A DNA stretch of 60,413 nt from Erwinia typographi (lineage in GTDB: Bacteria > Pseudomonadota > Gammaproteobacteria > Enterobacterales > Enterobacteriaceae): positions 1-60,413 of the forward strand of contig NZ_JRUQ01000005.1 in the NCBI RefSeq assembly GCF_000773975.1, read 5' to 3'. The notes under the pieces are model-generated. The model had not been told where the DNA came from. It ran no database searches and saw nothing but the letters and a program-made list of their open reading frames with translations. A program made the position numbers and the translations under genes. Each line of letters begins with the position of its first letter. The stretch's first letter is position 1. Of the stretch, positions 58,212-60,413 are shown in pieces.

Positions 58212-58494
58212 AATATTCACTTTAATCCTCAAAGCGGCGAAAGAATGGCCGTATTTCAACGGCATTTTACGTCCGGCGTGAAAAAAAAGTCGCCTTTAGC
58301 CGCAAGTTGTGTGATTTTTATGCAGCGGTAAAGGAATTTTTTTACGCCACTGACGGTCCAATATCCCTGATGATGACGAAAAGCCGGGACGAAGTCACCC
58401 GCAGGCGCCTCAAATTCAGAGTTACGGTAATTTTCTCCTGTCTGGCGCACGCTATGATGAAGCGCGAGGCTAAGGCTCAGAGGATGAATATAGC

Positions 58495-59130
58495 GTGAGA
58501 AGTGTGAAAACGGTTGCGATACTGGGCGTGTTATTGCTGGCGGGCTGCGCCAGCGAGCCGCATAAACAAATAGTCACTCAGCAGCAGCAAACGCCGTTAA
58601 CCAAAGCCCCACCTGAAAAGGTCGCGCAGGCCTGGTCACTGTTCACGGAGAATGCGGCGCATAACTACGGGGTCGATCAAAAACTGGTAGATGCCATTAT
58701 TTCAGTCGAGTCGGGCGGCAATCCAACGGTAGTCAGCAGGTCGAATGCCATTGGATTGATGCAGATTAAGGCTTCCACCGCAGGGCGTGAGGTGTATCGG
58801 GTGCAGGGCAAGCGAGGTCAGCCGACCAACAGCGAGCTGCGTGACCCGGTGAAAAATATCGATATTGGCACCGCCTACCTGAAAATTTTGCAGGACCAGT
58901 CGCTGGCAGGGATTCGCGATCCTGAAACGCTGCGCTACGCCACGATTGTTTCCTATGCCAACGGCGCAGGTGCGTTGCTAAGAACCTTCTCGCGCGACCG
59001 GGATCGCGCCATCGCGATGATCAACGCCATGTCGCCAGAAGAGTTTTACCAGCATGTGCAGAATAAACATCCAGCCGCTCAGGCACCTCGCTATTTGTGG
59101 AAAGTGACCACCGCTTACCGCACCATCTGA
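58495..59130 (+). CDS. emtA: Membrane-bound endolytic murein transglycosylase EmtA (MltE)
   Basis: EmtA cuts glycan strands internally at the outer membrane. 211 residues: signal peptide with lipobox LLLAGC, then the SLT-type domain with catalytic Glu in IISVESGGNPTVVSRSNAIG and GLMQIKAST; also YANGAGALLRTFSRDR and APRYLWKV. Start GTG at 58495 with AGAGGA nine bases upstream. Divergent from ldcA, the same arrangement as in E. coli. Confidence 0.95.
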   Translation: MRSVKTVAILGVLLLAGCASEPHKQIVTQQQQTPLTKAPPEKVAQAWSLFTENAAHNYGVDQKLVDAIISVESGGNPTVVSRSNAIGLMQIKASTAGREVYRVQGKRGQPTNSELRDPVKNIDIGTAYLKILQDQSLAGIRDPETLRYATIVSYANGAGALLRTFSRDRDRAIAMINAMSPEEFYQHVQNKHPAAQAPRYLWKVTTAYRTI

Positions 59131-59168
59131 ACCGGTCCGACAGGCTGAGCCATCAGCGGCTGGGGAAG

Positions 59169-59906
59169 TTACTGGAAGCGGTTGGCCTTATCACGGGCCA
59201 GCCGTTCAAGGGAAAAAATAACCTGCTGGAGCGATCGCTCTTCTCCGGCAGTCAGCGAGCTGAAGCGAAAGCTGAGGCGTGGTGTGACTACCGTTTCATT
59301 CTTATTGCCGACGATACTGCGTTTGCCGACGTTGATCAGCTGCGCGTCCACCTCGAAGCGGCCATATTCACCGAGCTCCACGCGTAACTTCTCGAACTCT
59401 TCACCACCGTTCAGGGGGCAGGGAATCGGCGAGTCGACCAGCGCGCCAATGCCGCCGAGCGAGAGGTCCTGGAGGCGCAACCGACCTTCACCGCTGCCAT
59501 CAGGCCAGGTAACGTAGCAGTAAAAAATGGGCTCCAGCGGCGCAGAGACGCGGAAAAATTCCCGCCGCTGGATCATCCACAGTACGTCCGGTAGCGCTGC
59601 GCTGAATGCTGGCAGGTTGTCGAACTCGTCGTCGGTCAGTTCGCTAAGCGCAAATTCGACTTTAGCACCGTGAGTTTCGGCAGTCAGATGTAAGTCCCGG
59701 GCTTGCATGGCGTGCTGGTTTTCAGCGTCATTACTGCCAAGATCCAGCACTATACCTTCCCGATCGGCATCCAGTAATTTAGTCATAAACTGGCCGCGTG
59801 CGTGGGAGACAAGGATGGGCGTCTGGTTTTTTATCAGAGTCTTCAGTACTGCCAGTACCGCCAGCGGACCGCGCTTGAGGTATTGTTCTTTATCTTCTGC
59901 CTTCAC
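59169..59906 (-). CDS. ycgR: Flagellar brake protein YcgR
   Basis: YcgR binds cyclic di-GMP and slows the flagellar motor. 245 residues with the YcgR N-terminal domain (about 1-110) and a PilZ domain: RxxxR in QRREFFRVSAP and DLSLGGIGALVDSPIP (D/NxSxxG), both c-di-GMP-binding motifs intact. Start is GTG with GGAGAGG upstream. A near-perfect FliA promoter lies upstream, so it belongs to the late flagellar regulon. This suggests a flagellated host. Confidence 0.95.
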   Translation of the reverse strand: MKAEDKEQYLKRGPLAVLAVLKTLIKNQTPILVSHARGQFMTKLLDADREGIVLDLGSNDAENQHAMQARDLHLTAETHGAKVEFALSELTDDEFDNLPAFSAALPDVLWMIQRREFFRVSAPLEPIFYCYVTWPDGSGEGRLRLQDLSLGGIGALVDSPIPCPLNGGEEFEKLRVELGEYGRFEVDAQLINVGKRSIVGNKNETVVTPRLSFRFSSLTAGEERSLQQVIFSLERLARDKANRFQ

Positions 59907-59958
59907 ATTCCTCTCCAGATGAATGTCAGAAACGCGCTTTCAGCGGTGATACGTCGGA

Positions 59959-59985
59959 TTATCGGCAGCGTCAGGGGACGCTTTA
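59959..59985 (-). promoter_or_regulatory. FliA (sigma-28) promoter of ycgR
   Basis: On the minus strand TAAA (59985-59982), exactly 15 bp, then GCCGATAA (59966-59959): a full match to the flagellar sigma-28 consensus, about 50 bp before the gene. Confidence 0.85.
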
Positions 59986-60049
59986 GGCTACAGGTAAAAA
60001 AAAACTGACAAAAAGATTAGATTTAAATCACAGAGTTAGAATCCTGGCC

Positions 60050-60055
60050 TATAAT
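60050..60055 (+). promoter_or_regulatory. -10 box of the ymgE-type gene
   Basis: CCTATAAT: a perfect -10 preceded by C, without a recognisable -35. A C before TATAAT is common in sigma-S promoters, and relatives of this gene are stress-induced; sigma-S use is inferred. Confidence 0.5.
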
Positions 60056-60091
60056 AGTGACGTCTAATCAGTCGGTAACAAGGAGCCGTAA

Positions 60092-60340
60092 ATGGGTATT
60101 TTGTCATGGATCATTTTTGGTTTGATCGCAGGGATTATCGCTAAATGGATTATGCCGGGTAAAGATGGCGGTGGTTTTATCATCACCGTCGTCCTGGGTA
60201 TTATTGGCGCCGTAGTTGGGGGCTGGATCAGCACCTTCTTTGGCTTTGGCAAGGTTGACGGGTTTAACTTCGGCAGCTTCGTCGTTGCGGTAATTGGTGC
60301 GATTGTTGTGCTGTGGATTTATCGCAAAGTAAAAAGCTGA
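60092..60340 (+). CDS. ymgE: GlsB/YeaQ/YmgE-family membrane protein
   Basis: 82 residues with three hydrophobic helices: LSWIIFGLIAGIIAKWIM, GGFIITVVLGIIGAVVGGWI and FVVAVIGAIVVLWIY, with a MPGKDGGG loop after the first. This is the family annotated as transglycosylase-associated or stress response membrane proteins; the function is unproven. AAGGAG precedes the ATG. The nearest E. coli members are YmgE and YeaQ; the symbol is given from its place beside emtA and ycgR. Confidence 0.85.
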   Translation: MGILSWIIFGLIAGIIAKWIMPGKDGGGFIITVVLGIIGAVVGGWISTFFGFGKVDGFNFGSFVVAVIGAIVVLWIYRKVKS

Positions 60341-60357
60341 TACACGCACGGTAAGCC

Positions 60358-60388
60358 AAAAAAGGAGACGTTACCGTCTCCTTTTTTT
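60358..60388. terminator. Terminator after ymgE
   Basis: AAAGGAGACG / CGTCTCCTTT with a TTAC loop, A-run before and seven T after; works in both directions. Confidence 0.92.
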
Positions 60389-60413
60389 ATGCCGTTGACC
60401 CGTCCTAAATAGC

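Overview
The window is a stretch of an enterobacterial chromosome. Gene order and protein sequences match the rne-to-icd segment of Escherichia coli and its relatives almost gene for gene. Protein divergence, a much longer RNase E tail, and small genes not known to me from E. coli point to Erwiniaceae (Erwinia/Pantoea-like), but the genus is an inference. No rRNA, tRNA, CRISPR array or insertion sequence is visible.

Layout: 1-1122 holds the end of an autotransporter beta-barrel and a lipoprotein-like gene. 1137-17653 is the rne / rluC / yceF cluster and then the long yceD-rpmF-plsX-fabHDG-acpP-fabF-pabC-mltG-tmk-holB-ycfH run, which joins ribosome assembly, membrane lipid synthesis, folate precursor, wall synthesis and DNA replication. 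17809-25686 carries ptsG, hinT, ycfL, lpoB, thiK, nagZ, ycfP, ndh and ycfJ (glucose uptake, wall synthesis activation and recycling, respiration). 25898-35459 carries a small P-loop kinase, mfd, a small unknown gene, then lolCDE-nagK-cobB. 36705-38701 holds a divergent benE / sutR-type regulator pair with a striking operator, and pepT. 38785-46708 is a block on the minus strand: roxA, phoQ-phoP with a PhoP box, purB, hflD, mnmA, nudJ and rluE. icd follows on the plus strand.

The accessory part lies directly behind icd. Between the stop of icd (48090) and about 52457 is a foreign-looking segment. It holds a broken reading frame, a minus-strand pair made of a glycine-rich, pore-former-like protein with a LysM-like N-terminus and an adjacent small membrane protein (candidate toxin and immunity), and a lone phage-tailspike-like beta-helix protein. 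Its right edge carries a second, degenerate copy of the last 22 codons of icd followed by a strong terminator. This is the arrangement left when an element integrates in the 3' end of icd, as e14 does in E. coli K-12. No integrase remains, so the element looks decayed, with its cargo retained.

The last part (52585-60388) has a periplasmic metallo-beta-lactamase-fold protein with a divergent LysR regulator, several small proteins, a dinI-like SOS gene with a LexA box, a lipoprotein, a second MBL-fold protein, ldcA, emtA, ycgR with a textbook FliA promoter, and a ymgE-type membrane protein. Wall enzymes recur across the window (mltG, lpoB, nagZ, nagK, ldcA, emtA), together covering peptidoglycan synthesis control and recycling.
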